64,000 nucleotides of DNA. It comes from Fibrella rubiginis (lineage in GTDB: Bacteria > Bacteroidota > Bacteroidia > Cytophagales > Spirosomataceae). The stretch covers positions 308,510 through 372,509 of the forward strand of contig NZ_JAFMYV010000006.1 of assembly GCF_017353185.1 (NCBI RefSeq), in the 5' to 3' direction. The notes below the pieces were generated by a model, which saw only the letters and a program-made list of their open reading frames with translations, was not told the DNA's origin and did no database searches. Within the stretch, counting starts at the first letter, position 1, and the number at the start of each line of letters is the position of its first letter. Positions 16,446 through 25,302 of this stretch are shown here, piece after piece. A program made the position numbers and the translations under genes.

Positions 16446-17282
16446 CTACAGCAAATTCAGTCGGTACCGCAACATTGTCTGTGCCAGAAGGGCAAATTTT
16501 TGCGGGTCAGGTACGCGAACACGCTCCTGCTGAATGCGTGAGGCGGGCAGGTTCTTAATTTTGCAGAACAGTTTCAGGTAGTAAGTATAGGCCAGGTGTA
16601 CACCCATCTTAGCGCCGCGGGGTAAGCCCAGAATGCCCTGATACGCATCGTCGAAATCGCGCTGAATGTCTTCTTCAATTAGCTCTTTGGCGTCGCGGGT
16701 GAAGTCGCTGAAGTCGACGCCGGGGAAATAAGTACGGCCCCGTTCCTGGTAATCGCTTTTGATGTCGCGGAGGAAATTTACCTTTTGAAACGCCGACCCC
16801 AATTTGCGGGCGGGTTCTCGGAGGCGGTCATACTCACCGGTATTGCCCTCACAGAAAACCCGCAGGCACATCAAACCAACTACCTCGGCCGACCCGTAGA
16901 TATAATCAGAGTAGCCTGCCTCATCGTAGTCAGATCGTTGCAGGTCCATTTCCATGCTTCGTAAAAACGCGTCGATGAGTTCCCGTTCGATGTTATACTG
17001 CCGCACCACCATCTGAAACGAATGCAACACCGGGTTCAGGCTAATACCTTCGTTGATAGCCAGGTACGTATCGGCCCGAAACCGGTTCAGCAACGCCTGT
17101 TTATCGAAGTCATGAAACGTATCGACGATCTCATCGGCGTAGCGCACGAATCCGTAGATAGCGTAAATGGGCAAGTGATATTTTTTGTCTAATGTCTTGA
17201 TTCCCAGTGTAAACGATGTGCTGTAGCGTTCGGTAATAAGTTTGCTACATTCCAGCGCGGTCTGGTTGAATAGGGATAACAT
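16446..17282 (-). CDS. crtB: Phytoene synthase / squalene synthase family (CrtB)
   Basis: 278 residues. Condenses two prenyl diphosphates to phytoene (or the C30 equivalent). Both Asp-rich Mg-binding motifs are seen: ADEIVDTFHD near residue 52 and FLRDIKSDYQERGRTYFP near 183. Family-typical length. It lies 66 nt downstream of crtI and is the last gene of the leftward sigma-crtI-crtB group, which makes a carotenoid for membranes and photoprotection. Confidence 0.93.
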   Translation of the reverse strand: MLSLFNQTALECSKLITERYSTSFTLGIKTLDKKYHLPIYAIYGFVRYADEIVDTFHDFDKQALLNRFRADTYLAINEGISLNPVLHSFQMVVRQYNIERELIDAFLRSMEMDLQRSDYDEAGYSDYIYGSAEVVGLMCLRVFCEGNTGEYDRLREPARKLGSAFQKVNFLRDIKSDYQERGRTYFPGVDFSDFTRDAKELIEEDIQRDFDDAYQGILGLPRGAKMGVHLAYTYYLKLFCKIKNLPASRIQQERVRVPDPQKFALLAQTMLRYRLNLL

Positions 17283-17348
17283 ACGGCGTTGCGGTTGGGA
17301 AAGGGGTTAGGTACGTACGCAAAAGGCTACGCATCAGAGCGACTGGTG

Positions 17349-18824
17349 CTAGAGAGAAAACTCTTTCGCCACCTCGTCGGCAACGACCAGTCCAGAGATC
17401 AGCGAGGGCGGAACACCCGGTCCTGGAACAGTAAGCTGACCAGTATAGAACAGGTTACGCACTTTTTTGTTTTTAAGGGTCGGTTTCAGGATAGCGGTCT
17501 GCATCAGCGTATTAGCTAATCCGTATGCATTACCCCGAAAAGCATTGTAGTCAGCCTTAAAATCGCGGTGTGCATAGCTGCGCTTGTAGATCACGTGGTC
17601 CCGGATGTTCTCACCTACGTAGTTCTCCAGCCGTTGCATGATCAGTTGGTAGTATCGTTCGCGGGTAGCCTCGTCGTCGGTGAGGTCGGGGGCCACAGGT
17701 ATAAGCAGAAATAGATTTTCCATACCCGCCGGGGCCACACTGGGGTCCGTTTTCGAGGGGGCCGACGCATAGAACAGCGGCTTACTGGGCCACTTCGGCG
17801 TTTCATAAATCTCCTGCGCGTGCAGCCCGAAATCTTCGTCGAAAAACAGGTTATGATGTTCCAGTTTCGGAATGCGCTTGTTCACACCCAGGTAGAACAG
17901 CAGCGACGACGGAGCCATCACACGTTTAGCCCAATAGTCGTCGGAATAATTACGCTCATCGGGAGCTACCAAACTGGTTTCCACGTGGTTATAGTCGGCA
18001 CTGGCCACTACGACATCGGTCTCAAAAACGCCCCGGTTCGTATGAATGCGTTTGGCCGAATTGCTCACCGTCTCAATCCTGTCGACGGTATGGTCGAGCA
18101 GAATGTTTACCCCTTTTTCTTCGGCAAGCGACACCATGCCTTCAATGATCTTGTGCATCCCGCCCATGGGGTACCAGGTGCCACCCACCATTTCGGCGTA
18201 GTTCATCATGCTATACATAGCTGGCGTGTTCTGGGGCGTGGCACCCAGAAACAGAATCGGAAACTCGATCAGTTGCAGCAGCCGGGGGTGGGTAAAAAAT
18301 TTGCGGGCATGGCTCGCAAACGACTGAAATACATCGAGGCGGGTAACGTCGTAGAGCAATTTAAGGCTCATAAACTCGGTAACAGACCGACTTGGTTTCC
18401 AGACAAAGTTGTTGATGCCTACATCATATTTATAAGATGCCTGCCGCAGAAATTCAGTCAGCCGTGCACCACTGCCGGGTTCGATACTGTCGAAGAGCGC
18501 CTTGAGATCGTCCAGGTTGGCGGGCATGTCAACAGCCTCAGTAGGGCTAAAGACCACTTTGTAGGATGGGTCGAGCCGAACCAGGTTATAATAGTCGGCG
18601 GGCGTTTTGCCGAAACGGGCAAAATACGTCTCAAACACATCGGGCATCCAATACCAGCTTGGGCCCATGTCGTAGGTGAACCCTTCGGCCCTAAACAGCC
18701 TCGCCCGGCCGCCGGGCATATTATTTTTTTCCAGGATGGTTACGTCATAGCCTTTGTGGGCCAGACTCGTGGCAACAGACAGTCCGGAAAAGCCAGACCC
18801 GATCACCGCAACGCGTTGGGGCAT
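17349..18824 (-). CDS. crtI: Phytoene desaturase CrtI
   Basis: 491-residue FAD-dependent desaturase. N-terminal dinucleotide motif VIGSGFSGLSVATSLAHKG, then LEKNNMPGGRA, YDMGPSWYWMP and the C-terminal family signature GQLTVPGPGVPPSLISGLV. It converts phytoene toward lycopene-type pigments in the membrane. No lycopene cyclase or ketolase gene is nearby, so later steps are encoded elsewhere. IR-6 lies 17 nt upstream of its start, within the sigma-crtI gap. Confidence 0.95.
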   Translation of the reverse strand: MPQRVAVIGSGFSGLSVATSLAHKGYDVTILEKNNMPGGRARLFRAEGFTYDMGPSWYWMPDVFETYFARFGKTPADYYNLVRLDPSYKVVFSPTEAVDMPANLDDLKALFDSIEPGSGARLTEFLRQASYKYDVGINNFVWKPSRSVTEFMSLKLLYDVTRLDVFQSFASHARKFFTHPRLLQLIEFPILFLGATPQNTPAMYSMMNYAEMVGGTWYPMGGMHKIIEGMVSLAEEKGVNILLDHTVDRIETVSNSAKRIHTNRGVFETDVVVASADYNHVETSLVAPDERNYSDDYWAKRVMAPSSLLFYLGVNKRIPKLEHHNLFFDEDFGLHAQEIYETPKWPSKPLFYASAPSKTDPSVAPAGMENLFLLIPVAPDLTDDEATRERYYQLIMQRLENYVGENIRDHVIYKRSYAHRDFKADYNAFRGNAYGLANTLMQTAILKPTLKNKKVRNLFYTGQLTVPGPGVPPSLISGLVVADEVAKEFSL

Positions 18825-18840
18825 ATTGTCAGTTAAAAAA

Positions 18841-18918
18841 GTTTACAGTTTACAGGTTTTAGTTGGCAGGCGCAAGCCTACTTGTGGGCCAGCCAACTAA
18901 AACCTGTAAACTGTAAAC
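18841..18918. repeat. Long intergenic inverted repeat IR-6 upstream of crtI
   Basis: Arms 18841-18867 and 18892-18918 are perfectly complementary over 27 nt (GTTTACAGTTTACAGGTTTT then AGTTGGC), loop 24 nt. The inner AGTTGGC is shared with IR-1 and IR-3. It lies between the sigma-factor terminator and crtI, in the crtI leader. Confidence 0.95.
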
Positions 18919-18941
18919 CGTAAACTCTTTATTGATACAAC

Positions 18942-18973
18942 AAAAAAAGTTAGACGCAGGGCATCTAACTTTT
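18942..18973 (-). terminator. Intrinsic terminator downstream of sigma gene
   Basis: Read on the minus strand: AAAAGTTAGA, 9-nt loop, TCTAACTTTT, running into seven Ts. Perfect 10-bp stem plus U-tract is a classical rho-independent terminator, about 90 nt after the sigma stop. It would separate or attenuate sigma from crtI expression. Confidence 0.7.
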
Positions 18974-19061
18974 CGGAACCTTCCTCTTTTTTAACCAAAA
19001 ACTACTCAAAATATAGGGGTGGGGCCTTTTATTGCCCCAGTGATGAAGCGTAGCTACGACA

Positions 19062-19577
19062 CTATGAAGCGAAGTGAGCGTACACGTGCAGTTTCGTTTT
19101 CAATTCTTTCCGCGCAATGTGGATCCGGTTTTTCACCGTCCCGATAGGGATCTCCAGTTTTGCGGCAATTTCATGGTACTTAAAGCCCCGGAAATGCATC
19201 ATGAAAGGCGTCCGGTATGTGTCATCAAGGTTGTTTACTGCACGAGCAATGTCTTCCTGCGCAAATGATGAATAGGCCATGTTGTCAGTGCTGCTATCCG
19301 TCGAATTGATGTAGTGCAGGTTATCTGTGGTATCTATGAACGTATTCTTACGCACCATCCGCTGATAGTTTGTAATGAAGGTGTTTTTCATAATCGTGTA
19401 TAACCATGCCTTGAGATTCGTTCCGTCGGTGTACTTATCACGGTTGGTGTAAGCTTTCAGGAGCGTATCCTGCAACAGGTCGTTGGCATCTTCATTGTCT
19501 TTCGTGAGACGAAGCGCGAAAGGACGCAGAGACTTTGAAACTTTGCCAATATGGTTGGTGAATTCGAGCGCTGTCAT
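19062..19577 (-). CDS. ECF-type RNA polymerase sigma factor of the carotenoid locus
   Basis: 171 residues. Region 2: NEDANDLLQDTLLKAYTNRD and NLKAWLYTIMKNTFITNYQR. Region 4: LDDTYRTPFMMHFRGFKYHE then IPIGTVKNRIHIARKEL. No adjacent anti-sigma gene. It sits directly upstream of crtI and crtB, as in many Bacteroidota carotenoid loci, and may control them or simply be a conserved neighbour; a terminator and IR-6 separate it from crtI, so separate transcription is likely. The 369-nt divergent upstream region is AT-rich. Confidence 0.9.
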   Translation of the reverse strand: MTALEFTNHIGKVSKSLRPFALRLTKDNEDANDLLQDTLLKAYTNRDKYTDGTNLKAWLYTIMKNTFITNYQRMVRKNTFIDTTDNLHYINSTDSSTDNMAYSSFAQEDIARAVNNLDDTYRTPFMMHFRGFKYHEIAAKLEIPIGTVKNRIHIARKELKTKLHVYAHFAS

Positions 19578-19946
19578 GATTACGAAAAGTTTTTTGTTGA
19601 ATCAATCTTGCTTACCCTTAGACAATTACTTGACCAGACTTTTCTGACGCTGTTCAAGAGCAACCGAAATAAAGTCAACCAATTGACTAACAGCATTTTA
19701 AAATATCAATTTTGCCACTGTTTACCGTCTATACCAAGCTCCACTTCCGGTGTTTTGGGTAGATATTTCCCCATTCTGTGGAATTGAACCTGTGTATTTT
19801 GTTGAACAATTGTACGGCATAAGTTCAACAAAAAAAACTTTTTACGAAAATTTTTTAACAAACCAGTCCTGTAGGCTCGAAATCTCGTTATCTTCTTGTT
19901 GCAACTTTGTTGCGAGAACACATACCCACATCGGTTTACCACCTTA
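19578..19946. other. AT-rich divergent promoter region
   Basis: No gene seen. The region separates the leftward sigma gene from the rightward TonB receptor. It has several A/T runs (acaaaaaaaactttttacg) and an imperfect gtcaa-ccaa-ttgac repeat. For the rightward gene, CAACTTTG (19902-19909) matches the -7 consensus TAnnTTTG at 7 of 8 positions. No good -33 box was found. Confidence 0.5.
19902..19909 (+). promoter_or_regulatory. Possible -7 box of TonB receptor gene
   Basis: CAACTTTG, one mismatch to TAnnTTTG, 37 nt upstream of the receptor ATG at 19947. No TTTG at the expected -33 position, so the call is weak. Confidence 0.3.
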
Positions 19947-22319
19947 ATGAGACTGTTTTCGTTCTTTTTCACCTGTTCAATAATGCCATTGTTGCTCCTA
20001 GTGGGTATCGCACACCCCAGCAGGGCACAATCTGGTAGCTGCCACTGCTTTATTAGGGGGGTAGTGCTGGACCGCGAGACCCGCCAGCCAATTGCGGGGG
20101 CTACGCTGCTGATAAAAGAGACTGGACAGGGTGTAGTCGCCGACGCCCACGGGGCCTACCGATTCGATCATCTTTGTGAAGGCACCTACACGCTCGTTGG
20201 CCATATTGTGGGTTATGCCGAGACGCGGCAACCCGTTGTCCTGCACCATCAAAGTGATGAAGCCGAACAGGACATCCTGCTAGGCGAGGAAGTGCAACAC
20301 CTGCAAAACGTGAATGTGTCGGCTCAGAAAACCGATGCCCTGAGTAGCCAGGCCGTAATGGCAATCCAAGGACGAACACTCGATCAGGCGCGGGGCCAAA
20401 CGCTGGGTGATCTGTTGAAAACACTCACAGGCGTAACGACCCTGCAAACAGGTTCGTCGGTGGTGAAGCCAGTCATTCACGGCATGCACAGCAACCGGGT
20501 GCTGATTCTAAACAACGGCATCCGGCAGGAAGGGCAGCAATGGGGGTCGGAACACGGCCCCGAAATCGACCCCTTTGTGGCCAGCCGGGTGTCGGTGATC
20601 AAGGGGGCAGCGGGGGTGCGTTACGGGTCCGATGCCATTGGCGGGGTCATCCTGGTTGAACCAGCCTTGTTACCCACAGCAGGGCCACTACACGGGCAGG
20701 TAAACCTGATGGGTTTCAGCAATGGGCGGCAGGGTGTAGGTTCAGCCCAGCTGGAAGGTATTTTTGGCTCTACCTTACCCGACGGCACGGCCCGGTTTGG
20801 GTGGCGATTGCAGGGTACATTGAAGGCGGGCGGTAATGGGCAAACGCCGACGTATTATATAGACAACACGGGCGTCCGCGAAGAAAACGGCTCGGCGGCA
20901 CTGGCCTACCGGGGCAACGGCTGGCAAACAGAGGCTTTTTACAGCCGTTTCCAGAGTAGAATCGGCATTTTCTCAGGGTCGCACATTGGTAGCCTCACCG
21001 ATCTGCAACAGGTATTGCAATCGGGTGAACCGCTGGTGAAAGTAGGATTCCGTTACGACATCGGACGGCCCTACCAGCAAATCCAGCACGACCTGTTGAA
21101 ATGGCGTACGGCCTATAAAACGGCAACCGGCACCGACTGGAATCTAACCCTGGCCCGCCAAACCGACGACCGGATGGAGTATGACCTCCATCGTCCCCGC
21201 AATGACTCCCTCGCCGCGCTTGACCTGCCCGAACTGCGTTTTCAACTGACCACCTACACGGCAGACATGGTTCGAACGTCGCGGCAGCGGGGCAACTGGA
21301 GCCACACCGCAGGTATAAGCGGGCTGTTTCAGTATAATATCATGGCGGGCAGGCCCCTGATTCCAAACTTCCAGACGTATACGCTGGGGGGTTTCGTGAT
21401 TGAAAAGTTGCGCCGTCAGCAGTGGGAATATGAGCTTGGGCTGCGCTACGACTGGCGGCGGATGCAGATATACAGGTATGTTGGCAAGGTGTACAACGAT
21501 CCCGTTTTTCGGTTTGCCAATCCCTCCGGCACGTTTGGCATCACGCGCTATCACAGTGACCACTGGACTACCCGCCTGAACCTGGGTACGGCCTGGCGAG
21601 CACCCAACATCAGTGAGTTGTTCAGCGATGGTGTTCACCACGGCGCGGCGGCCTATGAGCAGGGCGATGTTACGTTGCGCCCGGAGACCAACTTCAGCAC
21701 CAGCCTAAGCACAGAATGGCACAGCAACCGCCTGCAGGTAGACGTGGATCTGTACTACAACTATATCCAGCAATACATCTACCTCAAGCCCCAATCGGCA
21801 CCCATTCTGACTGTTCGGGGAGCGTTCCCGTTTTTCAAATACACCCAAACCGACGCCATCTATACTGGGTTCGATGCCACACTCAACTGGCGGATGGGTA
21901 CGCGCTGGCAGTGGACCACCAAGCCATCGTACCTCTACGTGCAGGATACCCGGCAGCAACAGCCGCTGGTCATGATTCCGCCCAACCGCTGGGAAAACAC
22001 GGTCCGGTACGACCTGCTGCGTGGTGAGGTTACTCATGGTCACTGGCGCGACTCGTTTGTGAGCGTAGGTAATTTGCTTGTCGATCAGCAGCGGCGGGTA
22101 CCGGCCAATAGCGATTTTGCCCCACCCCCACCGGCTTATTCGCTCTGGAATGTGGCGGTGGGCGGCCTATGGGCCATTTCTGACAAACAGGGCGTTGACA
22201 TCAGTCTTGCGGCAACTAATCTTTTCGATGTCCAGTACCGCGACTACATGAACCGGTTTCGCTACTACACCAACGACCTGGGCCGCAATGTGTCGCTACG
22301 GATGAAGTGGACTTTCTAG
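19947..22319 (+). CDS. TonB-dependent outer-membrane receptor
   Basis: 790 residues from ATG 19947 (MRLFSFFFTCSIMPLLLLVG signal peptide). After the signal comes a carboxypeptidase-regulatory-like domain (IRGVVLDRETRQPIAGATLL), then a plug domain (GQTLGDLLKTLTGVTTLQTG, SNRVLILNNGIRQEGQQWGS, GAAGVRYGSDAIGGVI) and a 22-strand-type barrel ending in an aromatic residue (RMKWTF), the outer-membrane sorting signal. The plug HGMHSNRVLI.NNGIR..Q.WG.EHG pattern is seen in receptors for metal or small chelates; ligand unknown. No SusD partner follows, so it is not a glycan SusCD pair. Confidence 0.93.
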   Translation: MRLFSFFFTCSIMPLLLLVGIAHPSRAQSGSCHCFIRGVVLDRETRQPIAGATLLIKETGQGVVADAHGAYRFDHLCEGTYTLVGHIVGYAETRQPVVLHHQSDEAEQDILLGEEVQHLQNVNVSAQKTDALSSQAVMAIQGRTLDQARGQTLGDLLKTLTGVTTLQTGSSVVKPVIHGMHSNRVLILNNGIRQEGQQWGSEHGPEIDPFVASRVSVIKGAAGVRYGSDAIGGVILVEPALLPTAGPLHGQVNLMGFSNGRQGVGSAQLEGIFGSTLPDGTARFGWRLQGTLKAGGNGQTPTYYIDNTGVREENGSAALAYRGNGWQTEAFYSRFQSRIGIFSGSHIGSLTDLQQVLQSGEPLVKVGFRYDIGRPYQQIQHDLLKWRTAYKTATGTDWNLTLARQTDDRMEYDLHRPRNDSLAALDLPELRFQLTTYTADMVRTSRQRGNWSHTAGISGLFQYNIMAGRPLIPNFQTYTLGGFVIEKLRRQQWEYELGLRYDWRRMQIYRYVGKVYNDPVFRFANPSGTFGITRYHSDHWTTRLNLGTAWRAPNISELFSDGVHHGAAAYEQGDVTLRPETNFSTSLSTEWHSNRLQVDVDLYYNYIQQYIYLKPQSAPILTVRGAFPFFKYTQTDAIYTGFDATLNWRMGTRWQWTTKPSYLYVQDTRQQQPLVMIPPNRWENTVRYDLLRGEVTHGHWRDSFVSVGNLLVDQQRRVPANSDFAPPPPAYSLWNVAVGGLWAISDKQGVDISLAATNLFDVQYRDYMNRFRYYTNDLGRNVSLRMKWTF

Positions 22320-22328
22320 ACGGATTTC

Positions 22329-22781
22329 TTATTGGTTGTCGTCGCGCAATGCCCGTCGCCGGGTGCCGTAGATCGGGCTATCGAGGGTTCGGCTATAGCG
22401 TATGACGGGTTGTTGGGTAGTATAGGTATGGCCGTTCGTCTGGTAGGTTTGGGATACTATATCCTGGTACTCGACTACGTCAGCTATGCGAATGACCTGA
22501 TAAAAACCGCTTCGGTAGCGGCGCCACACTTTGCCGTTTTTGTCGGAATAACCCCAAACCGTGTTTTTGGGTACGCGCAACACACTACCGTCCTGATTTT
22601 TGATGACAATGTTTCTCGATAGCCACCCCGCAGCTCTGATGCGCTTAATGGTAGTGTCGGGTGCAGTGACCGGGCTATACAGGGCCGAACTGTTATTGAT
22701 AAGCCGGTTGGGCTGAACACGCAGAGGCTGGTATCTGGCGGTACAGGCCGACACCATGAAAAGAAGCAGGAGGTATCTCAT
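22329..22781 (-). CDS. Hypothetical lipoprotein
   Basis: 150 residues. Signal MRYLLLLFMVSAC with a Cys lipobox at residue 13. Mature part contains VPKNTVWGYSDKNGKVWRRY and RIADVVEYQDIVSQTYQTNG, a small beta-rich domain that I do not recognise. Convergent with the TonB receptor, 9 nt apart. Similar short lipoproteins with a WGYxDxxGxxYR pattern occur in Bacteroidota. Confidence 0.7.
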   Translation of the reverse strand: MRYLLLLFMVSACTARYQPLRVQPNRLINNSSALYSPVTAPDTTIKRIRAAGWLSRNIVIKNQDGSVLRVPKNTVWGYSDKNGKVWRRYRSGFYQVIRIADVVEYQDIVSQTYQTNGHTYTTQQPVIRYSRTLDSPIYGTRRRALRDDNQ

Positions 22782-22832
22782 AAACGTGTTAATTTGATGA
22801 TTACCAGATAAAAGGTAAGAAAAATCAAGACT

Positions 22833-23744
22833 ATGAGAAAACGATTACGCTGGTTTGTTCCTGTGTTATTAGTGGCTGCCGTTTACCTATATCCTGTGCC
22901 TAAAAAAGACGCAGTAGACCTTTATAAAAGCACCGACAAAGCCCCCATCAATGGCCTTGTTGCCTTCCGCAAATTACCTACGCGCACCATTCAGGCAGTG
23001 GGTCGCGACTGGCCGTATCTGGTGCTGGGCAGCGGGCCAAAAACGATTCTCTTTCTGCACGGCATGACGGGCAGCTACGATTTCTGGTGGCAGCAGATGA
23101 TGGCTTTTGGGGGCGAATACCGGGTAGTAAGCGTCACCTATCCCGCCGTAGATAACCTGTCCGATTTGGGCAAAGGTATCGTGGCCATTCTGGACAAAGA
23201 GCAGATTAGCAAGACGACTGTAGTAGGCAGTTCGCTGGGCGGATACCTGACGCAATACATGGTGGCTACTTACCCGCAACGTATTGAAAAGGCCGTTTTG
23301 GGCAATACGTTTCCGCAAAACGATGTGTATGAAGAGCAGAATCAGGGTCGCGTTACGCTGGCGACGTGGTTGCCCGAATGGACGGTGATGGGGGCGCTGC
23401 GCCAGAATCTGGAGCAAAAGGTATTGCCCGCCTCGGAAAACAACCCGCTGGCGGCGGCACAACTGCTCGAAAACGGGTATGGCCGCATGTCGAAAGCGCA
23501 ATTTCTGGCACGGTACTACTGCGTGATCGACAAGTTCAAACCAATAGATAACCAGCAACTAAGTGTTCCGTTGTTGATCTTAGAGTCGGACAATGACCCG
23601 CTGATTTTGCCCGAATTACGCACAAAGCTTAAAGCGCAATACCCTATGGCACGGGTGTATACATTTCACCAGAAGGGGCATTTCCCTTACCTGAACGACC
23701 CAGTTGCGTACAACACTGTACTCCGCGAATTTTTGGCTAACTAA
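22833..23744 (+). CDS. Membrane-anchored or exported alpha/beta hydrolase
   Basis: 303 residues. N-terminal hydrophobic segment LRWFVPVLLVAAVYLYPV (signal or anchor). Nucleophile elbow VVGSSLGGYLTQYM (Ser about 136), acid in LILESDNDPLI, His in FHQKGHFPYLND near the C-terminus; oxyanion region FLHGMTGSYDFWW. Substrate unknown. It is the first of three rightward genes (hydrolase, RidA, GNAT) spaced 14 nt and -4 nt apart, so a small operon. Confidence 0.85.
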   Translation: MRKRLRWFVPVLLVAAVYLYPVPKKDAVDLYKSTDKAPINGLVAFRKLPTRTIQAVGRDWPYLVLGSGPKTILFLHGMTGSYDFWWQQMMAFGGEYRVVSVTYPAVDNLSDLGKGIVAILDKEQISKTTVVGSSLGGYLTQYMVATYPQRIEKAVLGNTFPQNDVYEEQNQGRVTLATWLPEWTVMGALRQNLEQKVLPASENNPLAAAQLLENGYGRMSKAQFLARYYCVIDKFKPIDNQQLSVPLLILESDNDPLILPELRTKLKAQYPMARVYTFHQKGHFPYLNDPVAYNTVLREFLAN

Positions 23745-23758
23745 CCTCACGCACGACA

Positions 23759-24205
23759 ATGAAACCACTTCTCGTCCTTCTCTTTCTTCTCACCACCGCC
23801 GTCTCTTTCGGGCAAACGCGGCAGATTATCCAGATTCGGAAAGATTCTATTAACCCGTTTCCGTTTAGCCCCGGCGTAGTCAGCAACGGGCTGTTGTTTG
23901 CATCGGGACAGGTGGGCACCAACCCCCAGACGGGCAAACTGGTAGCGGGCGGTATTGAGGCCGAAACCAAGCAGACAATTTACAATGTTGAAGCGATTTT
24001 GAAAGCCGGCGGTGCCAGCCTCGACGATGTAGTCAGCGTGACGGTCTACCTGAGCAACATGGATGACTTCGCGAAGATGAATGCTGTTTACCGGACGTTT
24101 TTCAAAGCTGGTAATTTCCCGGCGCGGACTACCGTGGGCGTGGCCAAACTGGTCTACGGAGCCGCCGTGGAGATGACTATGACCGCCGCCCTGCCGAAAA
24201 AATGA
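23759..24205 (+). CDS. RidA-family protein with signal peptide
   Basis: 148 residues. Mature domain matches RidA/YjgF: FSPGVVSNGLLFASGQVGTN, GASLDDVVSVTVYLSNMDDF, and ARTTVGVAKLVYGAAVEM with the conserved Arg that binds the enamine/imine carboxylate. RidA hydrolyses reactive imines. Odd point: an N-terminal MKPLLVLLFLLTTAVSFGQT signal peptide, so this member is probably periplasmic, where 2-aminoacrylate detoxification is not the known role. Confidence 0.9.
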   Translation: MKPLLVLLFLLTTAVSFGQTRQIIQIRKDSINPFPFSPGVVSNGLLFASGQVGTNPQTGKLVAGGIEAETKQTIYNVEAILKAGGASLDDVVSVTVYLSNMDDFAKMNAVYRTFFKAGNFPARTTVGVAKLVYGAAVEMTMTAALPKK

Positions 24206-24696
24206 CTGCCACGCTTCGCCTACTTTCTGCCGCCGATCTGCCCGCCTACCGCGCGCTGCTCCTGCCCGGCCTCCTGGCTGATGCCGACACGTTTCGCATT
24301 GCCCCGTCCGACGAAGAGAACGCCCCATTCCCTACCCGTGACGAACCCGACAGCTTCACGTTGGGAGCTTATGTAGGCAAACGCCTGGCTGGTATTGTCT
24401 CGTTTCAGCGCGAAGGCTCTGACCGGGTCAAGATCCGGCACAAGGGATTGCTGTTTCGCATGTACGTCTCGCCTGATTGTCGGGGACAGGGTATTGCCGC
24501 ACAGCTAATTCAGGACCTGATAGACCGGGTACGCCACCTGGGCGACATTGAGCAAATCAACCTGACGGTGGTGCATACTAACCCAGCCAAGCGCCTCTAC
24601 GAACGGTTTGGCTTTCAGTCCTTTTCGCTCGAAAAGCGGGGAATTAAATGGCAAGGGCAGTACCTCGACGAAGAGTCGATGGTCTTGTTTCTGTGA
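24202..24696 (+). CDS. GNAT-family N-acetyltransferase
   Basis: 164 residues; start overlaps the RidA stop by 4 nt (ATGA). Acetyl-CoA loop MYVSPDCRGQGIAAQLIQDL, then INLTVVHTNPAKRLYERFGF, the standard beta-5/alpha-4 region. Substrate unknown. Translationally coupled to RidA. Confidence 0.88.
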   Translation: MTATLRLLSAADLPAYRALLLPGLLADADTFRIAPSDEENAPFPTRDEPDSFTLGAYVGKRLAGIVSFQREGSDRVKIRHKGLLFRMYVSPDCRGQGIAAQLIQDLIDRVRHLGDIEQINLTVVHTNPAKRLYERFGFQSFSLEKRGIKWQGQYLDEESMVLFL

Positions 24697-24697
24697 T

Positions 24698-25264
24698 CTA
24701 TTGAGCTACTGTACCCTCTACATCGAACGGATGGGCGTCGGAAACAGACAGGTGCTGAAAACCCCGCAGCCGGTAGTGCCGAACACCCCACTGCGTTGCT
24801 TTAGTGGGACCACTTTCCAGCAGAATATGCCGCTCTGACTCGTAGAGGAAGTTTTTGGTGACTAGTACGGCTTCAATCTGCCGGGGCTTGCGGGTGGCTG
24901 AATCGAGTTGCACGGTCAGAGAACGCACGGTCAGATTCTTTTCCGAGGGCTTCAGCGTGTAGCGGTAGGTGAGTGAATCAGGGCGGGCAATGGTGTAGCT
25001 CTGGCGCAGGGCAGGCTTATTAATATCGGCCTGGGTAAACAGTTCCAGTTCACGTTTCCAGTTGATGGTACGGGTAGTGAACTGCTGGTTTTTCTCATTA
25101 ATCTCTGCCCGCTTGCTCACCATCGGTTTGGTTTTCGAGAGCACATCAATTTGGCCCTTCACATAGCCCAGCACATCGTAATAAACGGGGGGGGTATTTT
25201 GTTGGCTTGCCTTTTCGCAGGCCGAAAAACTGAGCAGGGCCAGCAATCCAAAAACGTATTTCAT
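24698..25264 (-). CDS. Hypothetical lipoprotein
   Basis: 188 residues. Signal MKYVFGLLALLSFSAC with lipobox Cys16. The mature part (YYDVLGYVKGQIDVLSKTKP, LFTQADINKPALRQSY, YRYTLKPSEKNLTVRSL) looks beta-rich and is reminiscent of uncharacterised Bacteroidota lipoproteins that start with a Tyr/Asp-rich helix. Function unknown. Convergent with the GNAT gene, 1 nt apart. Confidence 0.7.
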   Translation of the reverse strand: MKYVFGLLALLSFSACEKASQQNTPPVYYDVLGYVKGQIDVLSKTKPMVSKRAEINEKNQQFTTRTINWKRELELFTQADINKPALRQSYTIARPDSLTYRYTLKPSEKNLTVRSLTVQLDSATRKPRQIEAVLVTKNFLYESERHILLESGPTKATQWGVRHYRLRGFQHLSVSDAHPFDVEGTVAQ

Positions 25265-25302
25265 AAACCGAAAAACAGTAACGGGGCGGTAGTCGTTCAG
25301 CG

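Noticed and set aside
17820..18836. Long open frame (338 codons) opposite crtI
   Set aside because: Low-complexity, His/Val-rich mirror of a clear CrtI on the other strand; an effect of GC-rich third positions.
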